A DNA stretch of 64,000 nucleotides from Komagataeibacter sucrofermentans DSM 15973 (lineage in GTDB: Bacteria > Pseudomonadota > Alphaproteobacteria > Acetobacterales > Acetobacteraceae): the NCBI RefSeq assembly GCF_040581405.1, contig NZ_CP137159.1, forward strand, positions 1-64,000, given 5' to 3'. Both the position numbers and the translations under genes were made by a program. Positions 26,943 to 35,782 of this stretch are shown here, piece after piece. Position 1 is the stretch's first letter. Each line of letters starts with the position of its first letter. A model generated the notes under the pieces. It did no database searches. It was not told where the DNA came from and saw nothing but the letters and a program-made list of their open reading frames with translations.

Positions 26943-27652
26943 CCAGCTTTCATGGTAAATCCGTTCTCGTGCTGGGCGGCAGTCGCGGGATTGGGGCCGC
27001 CATCGTGCGTCGCTTCGCAACGGATGGCGCGAAAGTCGTTTTCACGTATCTGTCCTCCCCTGATGACGCCCAGGCTTTGGCGGCCGAGACCGGAAGCAGG
27101 GCCCTGCGTGCCGACAGTGGCGACCGCGACGCTCTTATCGCGCTGATCGCTTCGCTCGGTGCCTTGGACGTGCTGGTCGTCAATTCCGGGATTCTTGGTG
27201 CGGGTGATCCACTGGACATGCCGCCGGACGCCATCGACCGGCTTTTCCGCATCAATATCCACGCGCCTTATCATGCGGCGGTTGCTGCCGCACGGACCAT
27301 GCCCGACGGGGGCCGCATCATCCTGATCGGTTCCGCCAATGCAGACCGGATGCCGATGACTGGCCTTGCTGCCTACAGCGCCAGCAAGGCGGCACTGAAA
27401 GGCATGGTCAAGGGACTGGCGCGTGATTTCGGGGCGCGCGGCATCACCGTCAACGTTGTCCAGCCCGGCCCCACCGATACCGACATGAACCCTGCCGATG
27501 GGCCGCTGAAGGATGTGATGCACGACTTCATGGCGATCAAACGCCATGCCACGGGCGCGGAGATTGCAGGACTGGTCGCGTATCTTGCCGGGCCAGAAGC
27601 TGGCATCATCACGGGTGCCGCATACAACATCGATGGTGGCTTCGCAGCCTGA
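26939..27652 (+). CDS. Short-chain dehydrogenase/reductase (SDR)
   Basis: Classical SDR of 237 residues. The cofactor motif is GGSRGIGAAIVRRFA, with the NNAG site changed to VNSG (VLVVNSGILGAGDP). The catalytic Ser is in ILIGSANADRMP and YxxxK in AYSASKAALKGMV. The change of NNAG to NSG is seen in the CusB/BdcA-like branch. It is coupled to the upstream SRPBCC gene and is 39 bases before a shortened aldo-keto reductase. Similar SDRs reduce quinones or aldehydes; the exact substrate is unknown. Confidence 0.87.
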   Translation: MTSFHGKSVLVLGGSRGIGAAIVRRFATDGAKVVFTYLSSPDDAQALAAETGSRALRADSGDRDALIALIASLGALDVLVVNSGILGAGDPLDMPPDAIDRLFRINIHAPYHAAVAAARTMPDGGRIILIGSANADRMPMTGLAAYSASKAALKGMVKGLARDFGARGITVNVVQPGPTDTDMNPADGPLKDVMHDFMAIKRHATGAEIAGLVAYLAGPEAGIITGAAYNIDGGFAA

Positions 27653-27691
27653 CGGAATGACTGATCCCCACCCATTCGCTGGAAAAAAGGA

Positions 27692-28390
27692 ATGAGGGCC
27701 ATGACCCATTCATTCGCTAACGCCGCCCACGCGGGCACCTTTACGATCGGCGGCGATCTCGCCATTCATCGGCTTGGCTTTGGCGCGATGCGCATCACAG
27801 GCCCGGGCATATGGGGACCGCCCGCCGATCACGACGAGGCCATCCGCACGCTGAGGCGCCTGCGCAATCTCGGCGTCGAGCAGATCGATCTGTGGCAGTT
27901 GCACCGGATCGATCCCAAGGTCCCGGCCGATGAACAGTTCGATGCGGTCAGGTCTTTCATCGACCAGAAACTGATCCGTCACGCGGGATTGAGCGAAGTA
28001 TCCGTCGACGACATTAAGGCGGCGTCGAAGTTCTTTGACGTAGCAACCGTTCAGAACCGCTATAATCTTGTCGATCGCACCAGCGAGGACGTGCTCGATT
28101 ATTGCACGGCGCAGAACATCGGGTTTATCCCCTGGTTTCCGCTCGCCGCAGGCGATCTCGCGAAGCCGGGCTCAATCCTAGACATCATGGCAGGGAAATA
28201 CGGCGCGCACCCAAGCCAGATCGCACTGGCATGGATCCTGAAACGCAGCCCGGTGATGCTGCCAATCCCCGGCACATCGAAGGTCGCGCATCTGGAGCAG
28301 AACGTTGCTGCTGCCAGCATCACACTGTCCGATGAAGATTTTGCGGCATTGGATTCAGAAGGACGAAAGGCGTTTCAGTCAACGCCGTAG
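27692..28390 (+). CDS. Aldo-keto reductase with internal deletion
   Basis: Resembles the AKR family used for oxidation/reduction of aldehydes, but has only 232 residues where the family has about 280-290. The start ([20 protein letters not shown]) and the C-terminal half ([20 protein letters not shown], then [17 protein letters not shown], and [16 protein letters not shown]) are intact. At residues about 46-58, [11 protein letters not shown] joins directly to [10 protein letters not shown]. That skips about 50-60 residues that normally carry the catalytic Asp, Tyr and Lys. The frame is kept, so a protein may be made but should lack the tetrad. It is the last gene of the SDR operon. An alternative start is ATG 27701. 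Confidence 0.75.
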   Translation: MRAMTHSFANAAHAGTFTIGGDLAIHRLGFGAMRITGPGIWGPPADHDEAIRTLRRLRNLGVEQIDLWQLHRIDPKVPADEQFDAVRSFIDQKLIRHAGLSEVSVDDIKAASKFFDVATVQNRYNLVDRTSEDVLDYCTAQNIGFIPWFPLAAGDLAKPGSILDIMAGKYGAHPSQIALAWILKRSPVMLPIPGTSKVAHLEQNVAAASITLSDEDFAALDSEGRKAFQSTP

Positions 28391-28485
28391 GGGAGCGCTG
28401 CCGGACAGTCCCTGTGCCGAAAGGCTGGGGGAATGTCCGGATAACGCCTGATATTTTCGCTTTCGATGCCAATAAGGCTGCTCCA

Positions 28486-29133
28486 ATGAAAATTTATGAC
28501 TGGCCCACAGGGCCCTATCCAGCCCGTGTGCGGATTGCCCTAGCAGAAAAGAATCTTCTATCCCACGTCGCGTTCGTGCCGATCAACCTGTGGAAGGGAG
28601 AACACAAGACACCTGCTTTCCGCGCCAAAAATTATTCCGGAACGTTGCCAGTTCTTGAACTGGATGATGGAATTTGCCTCGCTGAATGTACGGCAATCAC
28701 GGTCTATCTTGATGTGCTCGACGGCGAACCCACACTGACCGGCCGAACGCCGCTTGAGAAGGGTGTAATCCAGATGATGACAAAACGCGCCGAGATCGAG
28801 ATGCTGGACGCCATCAGCGTCTATTTTCATCATGCCACACCAGGTCTCGGTCCCGATGTGGAAGTCTACCAGAACCGGGAATGGGGCCTACGCCAGCGCG
28901 ATAAGGCTCTGCGCGGAATGCACTATTTTGATGGGGTGCTGCAGAAACAGCCTTTCATAGCCGGTGAGGCTTTCTCAATGGCGGATATTGCAGTCATTGG
29001 GGGTTTTATATTCGCCAATGCTGTAAAATTGCCGATCCCGCAGGAGTACGTGGCGCTTTTAGCCTGGTTCGCGCGAATGCAGGAGCGTCCGAGTGTTCGT
29101 GAGCAACTGGCCATTGTTCCGCCAAAACATTGA
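28486..29133 (+). CDS. Glutathione S-transferase family protein
   Basis: Cytoplasmic GST-fold protein of 215 residues from the ATG at 28486; an upstream in-frame start would add 24 residues outside the fold. The thioredoxin-like N-domain has PYPARVRIALAEKNL and the cis-Pro motif GTLPVLELDDG, with the family ECTAITVYLD helix. The C-terminal helical domain includes FIAGEAFSMADIAVIGG. It follows the SDR/AKR operon by 95 bases and could belong to the same detoxification unit, though codon use and base composition look a little more AT-rich. The substrate is unknown. Confidence 0.82.
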   Translation: MKIYDWPTGPYPARVRIALAEKNLLSHVAFVPINLWKGEHKTPAFRAKNYSGTLPVLELDDGICLAECTAITVYLDVLDGEPTLTGRTPLEKGVIQMMTKRAEIEMLDAISVYFHHATPGLGPDVEVYQNREWGLRQRDKALRGMHYFDGVLQKQPFIAGEAFSMADIAVIGGFIFANAVKLPIPQEYVALLAWFARMQERPSVREQLAIVPPKH

Positions 29134-29370
29134 AACGCAAAGTAATCCCGGGCTGACGGCTAGCATACGCCCTCATCTGGGATACTTGGATTTTTCCGGG
29201 AGGGAACTGATTGATGCAGTTGCCAGAATGGTCTGATTGTCGGACTGTTTAAGAACGAAAGATTTCTTTTTTGTCGAAAACACCGGGCTGCGAGGCGATA
29301 AGTCCGACTGTCAACGCTCGCCCTCATCTCGGATCAGGCAAGACAACCGCGACTATTCCTAAAGCGGACA

Positions 29371-30312
29371 TTACCACACAGACCTCATCTCTTTGGTAGC
29401 TTGATGATCAGCTCGGAGATTTGTGGCCAGATAGTCGACAAAGACACGCACTCTTTGCGGCATATAACGATTGGGTCCCATAAAGACGGCGTGCACGGTC
29501 TGTGGCTCCCGCGCGGCAAATCTTTCGAGCACTGGGACAAGTTTCCCTGCCGCGAGGTCTTCGTGAACCTGAAACAGCGAAAGCTGTGCAATCCCGGTGC
29601 CTGCGAGCGTCAGGCGGCGCATGCTTTCTCCATCTCCCAAAAGGAGATTGCCCCTTGGGTTGAAGGTTCGTGGCTGTCCGGTTTCATCGCGGAACTTCCA
29701 CTCAGGCATTTGCCGTCGGAAAGCGAACGTCAGACAGTTATGTTTTTCCAGTTCATTGACCGTTTCAGGAGTACCATGGCTCTCCAGATATGACGGAGTG
29801 GCCACGGTGACGAAATGCGTCTCCATGAGCTTGCGCTGCAGAAGTCCTGAATCCCGCATCGGACCGACACGAATGGCGACGTCGGCATGATGCTCTACAA
29901 GATCCACAACCTGATCTGTCATATCCACACAGAGCCGGATTCCCGGATAGCAGGCCAGAAATCCGGGCAGAAGATCAAGCACGCACTGAAGACCGAACGG
30001 CAGGTTCATGTTGACCCGAACGTCTCCCGTCGGTTGGGGCGTTTCATGCAAAAGCCCCTCTTCCAGCGCCGTCATCTGGTCCAGAATACACAGGCTCTCG
30101 CGATGGAAGCGCTCACCTTCGGTCGTCAAATCAATGGACCTCGTTGAGCGGTTGAGCAGCCGTGTTTCCAGCCGCGCCTCCAGACGTGACACCAACTTGC
30201 TAACGGCAGAGGGTGACATGTCAAGCCGGCGCGCAGCTTCGGAAAACGATCCGGCTTCCACAACAGCCACAAATACTTCCATTTCACCCGACCGGTTGAC
30301 GTCTCTCAACAT
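29371..30312 (-). CDS. LysR-family transcriptional regulator
   Basis: Regulator of 313 residues. The N-terminal winged helix is clear (FVAVVEAGSFSEAARRLDMS, PSAVSKLVSRLEARLETRLL, NRSTRSIDLTTEGERF). The effector domain follows (VRVNMNLPFGLQCVLDLLPG, IRVGPMRDSGLLQRKL) in the CrgA/AaeR-like branch. It is divergent from an NAD-dependent epimerase/dehydratase-like gene across 108 bases and probably controls it. Confidence 0.9.
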   Translation of the reverse strand: MLRDVNRSGEMEVFVAVVEAGSFSEAARRLDMSPSAVSKLVSRLEARLETRLLNRSTRSIDLTTEGERFHRESLCILDQMTALEEGLLHETPQPTGDVRVNMNLPFGLQCVLDLLPGFLACYPGIRLCVDMTDQVVDLVEHHADVAIRVGPMRDSGLLQRKLMETHFVTVATPSYLESHGTPETVNELEKHNCLTFAFRRQMPEWKFRDETGQPRTFNPRGNLLLGDGESMRRLTLAGTGIAQLSLFQVHEDLAAGKLVPVLERFAAREPQTVHAVFMGPNRYMPQRVRVFVDYLATNLRADHQATKEMRSVW

Positions 30313-30420
30313 ATCTGTGCTCTGAATTCATAGTGATTGTGAATTCATGATCTCTAGTCCATTCATCGTTCAAAGAGCAAGTTTCTGGAGACGATCCAAA
30401 CTCTTTGGAGACAGTGAAAC

Positions 30421-31326
30421 ATGAAAATCTTTCTCACAGGCGCAACTGGCTACATTGGCGGTTCCGTTGCACGCTATCTGACAGACTTCGGCCATGAAGT
30501 CCGTGGTCTCGTGCGTCAGGCTAAAAAGGCACAAGCCCTTCAGGAAATCGGTATTTCACCTGTTCTGGGATCGCTGGATGACGCCGCTCTTCTGGCGGAA
30601 GAAGCCAGGGCTGCTGACGCCGTCATTCATGCGGCCAACTCCGATCACCTGGCATCTGTCCAGACGTTTCTTGAAGCCCTGAAAGGCAGTGGCAAGGCTT
30701 TCATCCACACATCCGGATCGAGCGTTGTCGGCGATGATGCCCGGGGAGCCTATGAGCGGCGGGATGTCTTCGCGGATGACACTCCTTTTGTCCCGATGGA
30801 CATCCGCAAGGATCGCGTTGAAATCAATGAAATCGTCCGGATTGCCGGAGTCCGCGACGGAATCAGGACCATCGTTTTCTGCCCGACAATGATCTACGGG
30901 GAATCTCTTGGGTTGTCGGCAAAAAGCGATCAACTCCCCAAGCTGTATGCACAATCGCGGAAAGTCGGTGCCGGTGCTTATATCGGAACAGGGCTGAACC
31001 GCTGGTCGAACGTCCATATCCGCGACCTTGCAGAGCTTTATCGTCTGGCTTTGGAAAAAGCGCCCTCAGCGTCCTATTTTTACGCCGAAAATGGCGAGGC
31101 GTCTTTCATCGAGATCGCAACCGCCATCAGCAATGCGCTTGGCTTTGAAGGAAAGACCCAGAGCTGGCCAGCAGACGACGCCATTGCAGAACTGGGCGAC
31201 TGGGCACGCTTTGCCATTGGCTCCAACAGTCGGGTGCGGGCCGTCAATGCACGACGGCTGCTTGGATGGGCGCCTCAGCACACATCCATCCAGAAGTGGA
31301 TCGAAACAACCGATGTCGCCTGGTGA
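30421..31326 (+). CDS. NAD-dependent epimerase/dehydratase family (extended SDR) protein
   Basis: Cytoplasmic extended SDR of 301 residues. The N-terminal cofactor motif is TGATGYIGGSVARYL, and the middle contains HTSGSSVVGDDARGAYERRD, with the downstream FCPTMIYG region. The family YxxxK is not obvious, as in the atypical SDR5 group of NAD(P)H-binding proteins that reduce or isomerise small carbonyls. It is divergent from a LysR gene and ends at a good terminator (31343-31380), so it forms a single transcription unit. The substrate is unknown. Confidence 0.82.
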   Translation: MKIFLTGATGYIGGSVARYLTDFGHEVRGLVRQAKKAQALQEIGISPVLGSLDDAALLAEEARAADAVIHAANSDHLASVQTFLEALKGSGKAFIHTSGSSVVGDDARGAYERRDVFADDTPFVPMDIRKDRVEINEIVRIAGVRDGIRTIVFCPTMIYGESLGLSAKSDQLPKLYAQSRKVGAGAYIGTGLNRWSNVHIRDLAELYRLALEKAPSASYFYAENGEASFIEIATAISNALGFEGKTQSWPADDAIAELGDWARFAIGSNSRVRAVNARRLLGWAPQHTSIQKWIETTDVAW

Positions 31327-31342
31327 AGGCAGTCTGATGATG

Positions 31343-31380
31343 TCCGCTGCGCAGGTTTGCCCTGACGCAGCGGATTTTTT
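31343..31380 (+). terminator. Rho-independent terminator after epimerase-like gene
   Basis: A 9-bp stem, TCCGCTGCG at 31343-31351 with CGCAGCGGA at 31366-31374, has a 14-base loop and is followed by six T bases at 31375-31380. It is 17 bases past the stop codon. Confidence 0.9.
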
Positions 31381-31407
31381 CTTCTCATACTTCCTTAGGA
31401 GCTTTCC

Positions 31408-33153
31408 ATGACCGGCCTTGACATGAGTCGCCGAAGCTTATTCCCTCTGGCTGTTGGATTCTGGGCGAGCGCATCTGCATCAGCTCGGGCTCAATCCCGC
31501 GCCCCATGGTGGAAGAGCAGCGTGTTCTACGAGATTTATCCCCGTTCCTTTCAGGATGGAAATTCTGACGGTATCGGGGATTTTATCGGTATGAAAGACA
31601 GGCTGGAATACCTCGCGGAACTGGGCGTTAATGCGATCTGGGTTGCTGCCTGTTTCGACTCTCCCAATGTCGATAACGGGTATGACGTGCGAGACTATCG
31701 CAAGATCATGCCGGACTTTGGCACCATGGAAGATTTTGATGCCTTTCTGGCGGGGGCGAAGCAACTTGGGATTCGTGTCATTCTCGATATGGTTTTCAAT
31801 CATACGAGCGACCAGCATCCATGGTTTATGGAAAGCAGATCATCCAGAAATAATCGCTACCGCAACTTCTATCACTGGCACGATGGGAAAAATGGCGGTC
31901 CGCCCACGAACTGGCAGACGCAGTTTGGGGGGGCGGCCTGGACCCTGGATCAGAAGACAGGCCAGTATTATCTGCACTCGTTTGAAGCACAGCAGCCGGA
32001 TCTGAACTGGGAGAACCCTGAAGTTCGTGCCGAGCTTTACGCGATCCTGAAGTTCTGGGCCAGCAAAGGTGTTGCTGGTTTCCGGTTCGATGCGATTACC
32101 TTCATCGCGAAACCGGAAAAGCTGTACGATCTCACTCCGGAAGAAATTCCGGCGCGGAAGACGTTTGCCGATCATGGAGACCGGCTCAGTTTCTATCTGA
32201 AAGATATGTACGAGCACGTTTTCAAGAACACAGAACTATATTCTGTTGGCGAAAACTGGGGCGTGAACCGCGATGAATATGCGCGCATTACAGATTCACG
32301 AAACAAGGAACTTTCGTCTGGATTTCGCTTCGATTTTCAGATCAAAGATAATGTCGATGCATGGCGTAAGGGAACTTTTCATCTAAGCGACCTGCGCGCA
32401 TTCAATCGTGATAACAGTTTTGACGATCACCCCACGACGTGGCCCGTTGTCTGGCTGGAAGACCATGATTACTCACGCTCGGTGTCACGTTATGGATCGC
32501 AATTACCCGAATACAGAGATCGCTCGGCGAAACTTCTGGCAACGATGATGCTTTCCCTGCGTGGCACGCCATTTATCTACCAGGGGCAGGAAATTGGCAT
32601 GACCAATTTTCCGTTCAGATCAATAGATCAGTTCGACGATGTATTTGCGCATAATGAATGGCGCCTGCAGGTTGAGTCGGGACGAATTTCCTCCCGGGAA
32701 ATGCTTGCAAATCTGGCCGCAACGACACGGGACAATGCCCGAACACCCATGCAATGGAATGAAGGGGCTAACGCCGGATTTTCAGCGGTGAAACCCTGGA
32801 TGCCCGTCAATCCGAATTTCCGCACAATCAATGGCTCCCGAGAATCTTCTGACCCCGGATCCGTACTTTCCTTTTACAGGAAAATGATCCGGACAAGAAA
32901 ACAGTTCCCTGTTCTGATCCATGGAACATACAAAGATATTTCTCCGGATGGTTCGCAGATCTATGCCTATATCCGGGAAGATTCTACAAACAGAGCACTG
33001 GTTGTTCTGAATTTCTCTGATAACGAAAAAACGTTTCCCTTGCCTGAGGGGCAAAAAGTAAAGCGTGTTATTGCAAGTAATATGGATAGAAAACAGATTG
33101 AGGGCAGCGCCATCCGTATGCAGGCATGGGAGAGTATTGTTGTCATTATATAA
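31408..33153 (+). CDS. Exported GH13 alpha-glucosidase (oligo-1,6-glucosidase-like)
   Basis: Glycoside hydrolase family 13 enzyme of 581 residues that should hydrolyse alpha-1,4 or alpha-1,6 glucosides. A twin-arginine-like leader (MSRRSLFPLAVGFWASA) ending near SARAQ suggests export to the periplasm. Catalytic regions: ILDMVFNHTSDQHPWF (region I), the nucleophile Asp in GVAGFRFDAITF, the acid/base Glu in YSVGENWGV, and the stabilising Asp in WLEDHDYSRSVSRYG, where the usual NHD reads EDHD. The segment RDNARTPMQWNEGANAGF is a strong oligo-1,6-glucosidase marker. A beta-sandwich C-terminus follows. It stands alone between a terminator and a long gap. Confidence 0.88.
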   Translation: MTGLDMSRRSLFPLAVGFWASASASARAQSRAPWWKSSVFYEIYPRSFQDGNSDGIGDFIGMKDRLEYLAELGVNAIWVAACFDSPNVDNGYDVRDYRKIMPDFGTMEDFDAFLAGAKQLGIRVILDMVFNHTSDQHPWFMESRSSRNNRYRNFYHWHDGKNGGPPTNWQTQFGGAAWTLDQKTGQYYLHSFEAQQPDLNWENPEVRAELYAILKFWASKGVAGFRFDAITFIAKPEKLYDLTPEEIPARKTFADHGDRLSFYLKDMYEHVFKNTELYSVGENWGVNRDEYARITDSRNKELSSGFRFDFQIKDNVDAWRKGTFHLSDLRAFNRDNSFDDHPTTWPVVWLEDHDYSRSVSRYGSQLPEYRDRSAKLLATMMLSLRGTPFIYQGQEIGMTNFPFRSIDQFDDVFAHNEWRLQVESGRISSREMLANLAATTRDNARTPMQWNEGANAGFSAVKPWMPVNPNFRTINGSRESSDPGSVLSFYRKMIRTRKQFPVLIHGTYKDISPDGSQIYAYIREDSTNRALVVLNFSDNEKTFPLPEGQKVKRVIASNMDRKQIEGSAIRMQAWESIVVII

Positions 33154-33537
33154 TGAATAATGAGGAAGCGGGGGCTATAATTTGTTTTCTATAAACCATA
33201 TAGTCCCCAAAATAAGCTACGGGCCTCTATTGTCCATATAGACTTTCTCTTACCAGACGAGATTTTCGCAGACTAATGGGGGCGAAAAATTCTTTGATAA
33301 ATGTAACTCTGTCTGAATGGAATACTTTCGGGAAGATCATAAATTGATGCGTCCGGTCTGTGCTTCTGTGGTTTGAGAGTGGACAATCCGCTTTCCTCCA
33401 AAGCTGTCCGTCGGCTTCAAGAATTAAGCAGATAGGCAACACTCACCTCAAGTCAGACGAGGTAGTAGGCCTCCTGTTGTTATCCTCGTGAGTCTTCCGC
33501 AGTTCATAGGAACTGCGTCTTTTAGGAAGGATCTGTC
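33154..33537. other. Intergenic region between alpha-glucosidase and Old Yellow Enzyme
   Basis: About 380 bases without a convincing gene. A GC-poor hairpin-like run lies near 33170-33215 after the glucosidase stop and may be a weak terminator. The strong hairpin at 33498-33517 is listed separately. Confidence 0.4.
33498..33523 (+). promoter_or_regulatory. Hairpin with T-run in the leader of the Old Yellow Enzyme gene
   Basis: A perfect 8-bp stem, CGCAGTTC at 33498-33505 and GAACTGCG at 33510-33517, has a 4-base loop and is followed by TCTTTT. It ends right before the AGGAAGG ribosome binding site (33524-33530). It looks like a terminator placed inside the leader, so it may attenuate the gene or simply end upstream transcription. 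Confidence 0.5.
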
Positions 33538-34611
33538 ATGCCCAGCCTGTTTGAGCCGATCGAACTGGGAAGCATTTACGCCAGAAACAGAATTCTCATG
33601 GCACCGCTCACACGCGCCCGGGGCACCCGTGAGCATGTGCCCACTCCCATCATGGCAGAATATTACGCGCAACGCGCTGGAGCCGGTCTGATCATCTCGG
33701 AGGCGACCGGGATCAGCCGCGAAGGTCTTGGCTGGCCTTATGCGCCGGGTCTATGGTCGCAGGAACAGGTGGAAGCCTGGAAGCCCATCACCGCTGCAGT
33801 CCACGCCAAGGGCGGAAAAATCGTGGCCCAACTTTGGCATATGGGTCGGATGGTGCATTCCAGCGTGACGGGCCAGCAGCCTGTGTCCTGCTCGGCGACA
33901 AAAGCACCTGAAGCTCTCCATACTTATGACGGCAAACAGGCTCCCGAAATCGCCCGTCCTCTCACCAGGGAGGACATTGCCCGCATTCTGAACGACTATG
34001 AAAACGCTGCTCGCAATGCCCTTCAGGCAGGCTTTGACGGTGTGCAGATTCATGCCGCCAACGGTTATCTGATCGACGAATTCCTGCGGGATGGCACCAA
34101 TCACCGTTCCGACGAATATGGCGGTTCGCCGGAAAACCGCATCCGCTTCCTGCGTGAAGTCACGGAACGCGTGATCGCAACGATTGGCGCGGACAAAACG
34201 TCAGTAAGGCTTTCCCCTAATGGCGATACAGAGGGCTGCATCGACAGCCGTCCCGAGCAGGTTTTTGTGCCGACGGCAAAGCTGTTGAACGACCTTGACA
34301 TCGCTTTTCTTGAACTGCGCGAACCCGGACCGGATGGCACGTGCGACAAGATCGATCAGCCCAAGCTGCATGGTCCGATCCGCGAAGTCTTCAAGAAGCC
34401 GATGGTTCTGAATCTGGGCTACACACGGGATGAAGCGGTCGAGACAATCGCAACCGGTGTCGCGGACGCCATTTCATTCGGCCGTCCATTCATCGCTAAT
34501 CCGGACCTCGTGCGTCGTCTGGAAAACAATCTGCCCCTGAACAAGGACGATATCCGCACCTGGTATTCGCAGGGCGTAGAAGGCTATACCGATTATCCAC
34601 TTGCTCGTTGA
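33538..34611 (+). CDS. Old Yellow Enzyme family alkene reductase (NemA-like)
   Basis: FMN-dependent ene-reductase of 357 residues, cytoplasmic, reducing activated C=C bonds or nitro groups with NADPH. It has LFEPIELGSIYARNRILMAP at the start, a flavin-binding region QLWHMGRMVHSS, and the His-Asn catalytic pair in QIHAANGYLIDEFL. The family signature NHRSDEYGGSPENRIRFL follows, and the C-terminal FMN phosphate site is in ADAISFGRPFIANPDLV. The start is ATG 33538 with a strong AGGAAGG. It is a single-gene unit. Confidence 0.92.
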   Translation: MPSLFEPIELGSIYARNRILMAPLTRARGTREHVPTPIMAEYYAQRAGAGLIISEATGISREGLGWPYAPGLWSQEQVEAWKPITAAVHAKGGKIVAQLWHMGRMVHSSVTGQQPVSCSATKAPEALHTYDGKQAPEIARPLTREDIARILNDYENAARNALQAGFDGVQIHAANGYLIDEFLRDGTNHRSDEYGGSPENRIRFLREVTERVIATIGADKTSVRLSPNGDTEGCIDSRPEQVFVPTAKLLNDLDIAFLELREPGPDGTCDKIDQPKLHGPIREVFKKPMVLNLGYTRDEAVETIATGVADAISFGRPFIANPDLVRRLENNLPLNKDDIRTWYSQGVEGYTDYPLAR

Positions 34612-34978
34612 TACCCTATTGTCTTCGCAAGCTTTTTACAGTAAAAGAAGATTGCATTTTAAATATAGAAACTATTTAGATGCCTACGTTATAATTGTCG
34701 CGTGCTGGATGAAGCCACCTGAATAGTTCTATGCCCCGTCATGAATGTGAATACTGAGAAAGGCTGTTTTTGGTAGCCCTTATCGACAGTTGACTGTCCG
34801 TTTCCTCCCTTAAGTCAGACATTCCATTCCGGCTGTTCATGCAGGGAAAAATTATCTTCGAATAGGGCAGGCATGATCTACGAAGCGGATATATCCGCTG
34901 GTGCCTCGTGTCTGCCCGGGGCATCTTCACACCTGAAGGCGAGAGGAGGCACTTTCAGAAGAAGGGGTCGAGACAGGC
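34612..34978. other. Intergenic stretch with no recognised gene
   Basis: I see no gene here. Composition falls to AT-rich just after the Old Yellow Enzyme stop and then returns to normal. It ends at a recombinase relic. Confidence 0.4.
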
Positions 34979-35071
34979 TCAGAATCTCGACCTTCCCGGG
35001 TGCCGGGCCTTGATGCTGGCCTTGTCGATATAGGTCTCGACGACCTGAAGACTTTTGTGCCGCGAGACGCG
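34979..35071 (-). pseudogene. C-terminal scrap of a tyrosine recombinase
   Basis: The minus strand immediately after the TetR stop encodes RHKSLQVVETYIDKASIKAR and a stop codon. This resembles the C-terminal His-x-x-Tyr end of XerC-like recombinases (GHKSxQxxxxYI). The rest of the enzyme is absent. It suggests a past integration event here. Confidence 0.4.
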
Positions 35072-35073
35072 CT

Positions 35074-35682
35074 TCAATCGCTGCAGCTCATGCCATTCAG
35101 CAACACGTCCAGCGCCGCCGGGACTGGCGCTGGCCCGACCTTCTCTTCAAGCAACTGGTTACTGATTGCCAGCATGGCCAGGCCGTGTACCTGTGCCCAG
35201 CTTGCTGCCGCCAGAGTGCTGACGGCAACCGGCCGGAAGCTGCCGTCACGTTGCCCCTTTTCCAGAAGCCTCAGAAGCACCCCGAAGGTCTTCATGGCCG
35301 CATCATGTAGCGGCGCGTCTATTGTCTTGTCGGCATCGGAACTGAACATCAGGCGATAAAGACCGGGATTTTGACAGGCAAACCCGATACAGGCCTGCGC
35401 CGCGGCCATGAATTGCGCGCGCGTGGAAGGCAGCCCCAGAGACATGGCCCCTGTCAGGCTCTCCCCAAGCCTGACAAACCCGATCCGGGCCAGTTCACGC
35501 AGCAGCATCTCGCGATCCTGGAAATGCTTGTAAGGGGCCGCGTGGCTGACACCCGTGCGCCGCGCCACTTCCCGCAAGGTGAATGTCCAGTTCTGGTCTG
35601 CCGCCAGCATGTCCAGAGCGGTATCGATCAGGGCGCGGCGCAGGTCACCGTGATGGTAGGGGCGGTCTTTGGTTTCACTCAT
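35074..35682 (-). CDS. TetR-family transcriptional regulator
   Basis: Repressor of 202 residues. The DNA-binding domain is clear (ALIDTALDMLAADQNWTFTL, REVARRTGVSHAAPYKHFQD). The C-terminal ligand region LAAASWAQVHGLAMLAISNQ matches the TetR_C domain of WHG type. It is divergent from an aldehyde dehydrogenase operon across 100 bases, so it probably represses that operon until an aldehyde or related aromatic is present. Confidence 0.88.
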   Translation of the reverse strand: MSETKDRPYHHGDLRRALIDTALDMLAADQNWTFTLREVARRTGVSHAAPYKHFQDREMLLRELARIGFVRLGESLTGAMSLGLPSTRAQFMAAAQACIGFACQNPGLYRLMFSSDADKTIDAPLHDAAMKTFGVLLRLLEKGQRDGSFRPVAVSTLAAASWAQVHGLAMLAISNQLLEEKVGPAPVPAALDVLLNGMSCSD

Positions 35683-35782
35683 TCGTGAGGCCCATGTTTA
35701 CACAAGAAACTTTCATTGACACCAGATCGTCATGCTTCATACCCTGCCCGCATAAGTTACTCCTGTAAACATGGAGGCCGCA

